A stretch of DNA of 5,402 nt, from positions 1-5,402 of the forward strand of contig JAHIHE010000071.1 of NCBI GenBank assembly GCA_018899995.1, in the 5' to 3' direction. This DNA is from Patescibacteria group bacterium. GTDB lineage: Bacteria; Patescibacteriota; Minisyncoccia; JAHIHE01. Of this stretch, positions 5,106 to 5,402 are shown piece by piece. Position 1 is the stretch's first letter. Every line of letters starts with the position of its first letter. A program made the translations under genes and the position numbers. The notes under the pieces are model-generated. The model was given only the letters and a program-made list of their open reading frames with translations, did not search any database and was not told the DNA's origin.

Positions 5106-5234
5106 ATGCCAAATGTCAAATTTTAAATGTCAAATCAATGCCAAATGACCGAATGTCAAATTTATAGCTTTTGTAATTTGGATTTTGGATTTGAATTGGC
5201 ATTTGGATTTTGTCATTTGTAATTTTTTGGATTT
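5106..5234. repeat. Facing AAATG/CAAAT-type 7-bp repeat arrays right of hypE
   Basis: From 5106 to about 5165 the plus strand repeats CAAATGT, CAAATTT, CAAATGAC and similar words. From about 5176 to 5234 the same words appear inverted (ATTTGGA, CATTTGG, TCATTTG). The arms face across about ten bases near 5166-5176. The units are the same AAATGTC family found in frame in hypF. Apart from this array, the promoter at 5240 and the palindrome at 5285, I see nothing in the 351 bases from 5052 to the end. Confidence 0.7.
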
Positions 5235-5239
5235 GGGAC

Positions 5240-5268
5240 TTGACATAAGTTTAATTTTGCGCTAAGAT
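5240..5268 (+). promoter_or_regulatory. Plus-strand promoter for a gene beyond the right edge
   Basis: A perfect TTGACA (5240-5245) and TAAGAT (5263-5268) are 17 bases apart. Transcription would start near 5275 and run rightward out of the window, placing the palindromic element at 5285-5374 in the untranslated leader. The gene would be divergent from hypE. The -10 box matches the consensus at four of six positions. Confidence 0.5.
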
Positions 5269-5284
5269 TAAAAGTTAGATTAAT

Positions 5285-5374
5285 TGTCATTCCAAGTGCA
5301 ACGAGGAATCTCTCAACTTGTTTGAGAATTAGTCTGGCATTCGCCAGAGATCCTTCGCTTCACTCAGGATGACA
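5285..5374. repeat. Palindromic element of a related TGTCAT family, non-coding copy
   Basis: The 90-bp element starts TGTCATTCC and ends GGATGACA, with inner inverted arms AGGAATCTCT and AGAGATCCT. Inside are two small hairpins, CTCAA...TTGAG and TCTGGCATTCGCCAGA (5333-5348). Its plan of TGTCAT ends, inner arms and small hairpins parallels the two coding copies in hypF and hypE, but the sequence between the ends differs. It therefore appears to be a sister family. Confidence 0.78.
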
Positions 5375-5402
5375 GACGAGATTGTTCTTTAAAAAATTTC
5401 AC

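Noticed and set aside
5106..5234. Possible CRISPR array in the repeated AAATGTC region
   Set aside because: Units are only 7 bp, contiguous and degenerate, with no spacers of uniform size and no cas gene.

Overview
The window looks like a low-GC bacterial [NiFe]-hydrogenase locus. It holds a soluble group 3-type (3b-like, 'sulfhydrogenase') small and large subunit pair, the start of hypA, and two CN-ligand maturation genes: a hypF reduced to its C-terminal carbamoyltransferase module, and hypE. A clean TTGTCA-N17-TATAAT promoter argues for Bacteria rather than Archaea. The small gene set, the reduced HypF, the AT-rich short-unit repeats and the dispersed TGTCATT-ended palindromes suggest a candidate-phyla genome, with Patescibacteria/CPR my first guess. 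No ribosomal or other taxonomic marker is present, so this placement is inference.

Layout, left to right: hypA N-terminus (minus, runs off the left edge, 1-90); an octamer repeat spacer (91-208); hydrogenase large subunit (minus, 209-1468); an AT-rich inverted-repeat spacer; hydrogenase small subunit (minus, 1598-2350). A short divergent promoter region follows, then the hypF C-terminal module (plus, 2401-3717). Next comes a repeat-rich convergent spacer (3718-3953), hypE (minus, 3954-5051), and a right-hand 351-base stretch without a gene. That last stretch holds a heptamer-type repeat array, a plus-strand promoter aimed out of the window, and a palindromic element in the presumed leader of the next gene.

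How the genes work together: the small subunit carries the cysteines for three [4Fe-4S] clusters, and the large subunit carries the Ni-Fe active site. HypF normally carbamoylates the C-terminal cysteine of HypE, HypE dehydrates it to thiocyanate and donates cyanide to the Fe centre, and HypA helps deliver nickel. The diaphorase (beta/gamma) subunits, HypB, HypC, HypD and a maturation protease are not in the window.

Three things stand out. First, the large subunit stops exactly after the last active-site-motif histidine (DPCITCATH-stop), so it has no C-terminal extension for a protease to remove. Second, hypF and hypE carry the same ~100-bp palindromic element in frame but read in different frames. 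hypF also has four separate 7-bp tandem repeats and a double-hairpin element, so about 100 of its 438 residues appear to come from repeats also present in the non-coding DNA around it. Third, each of the four longer spacers is built from short 7- or 8-bp units arranged as facing inverted arrays.
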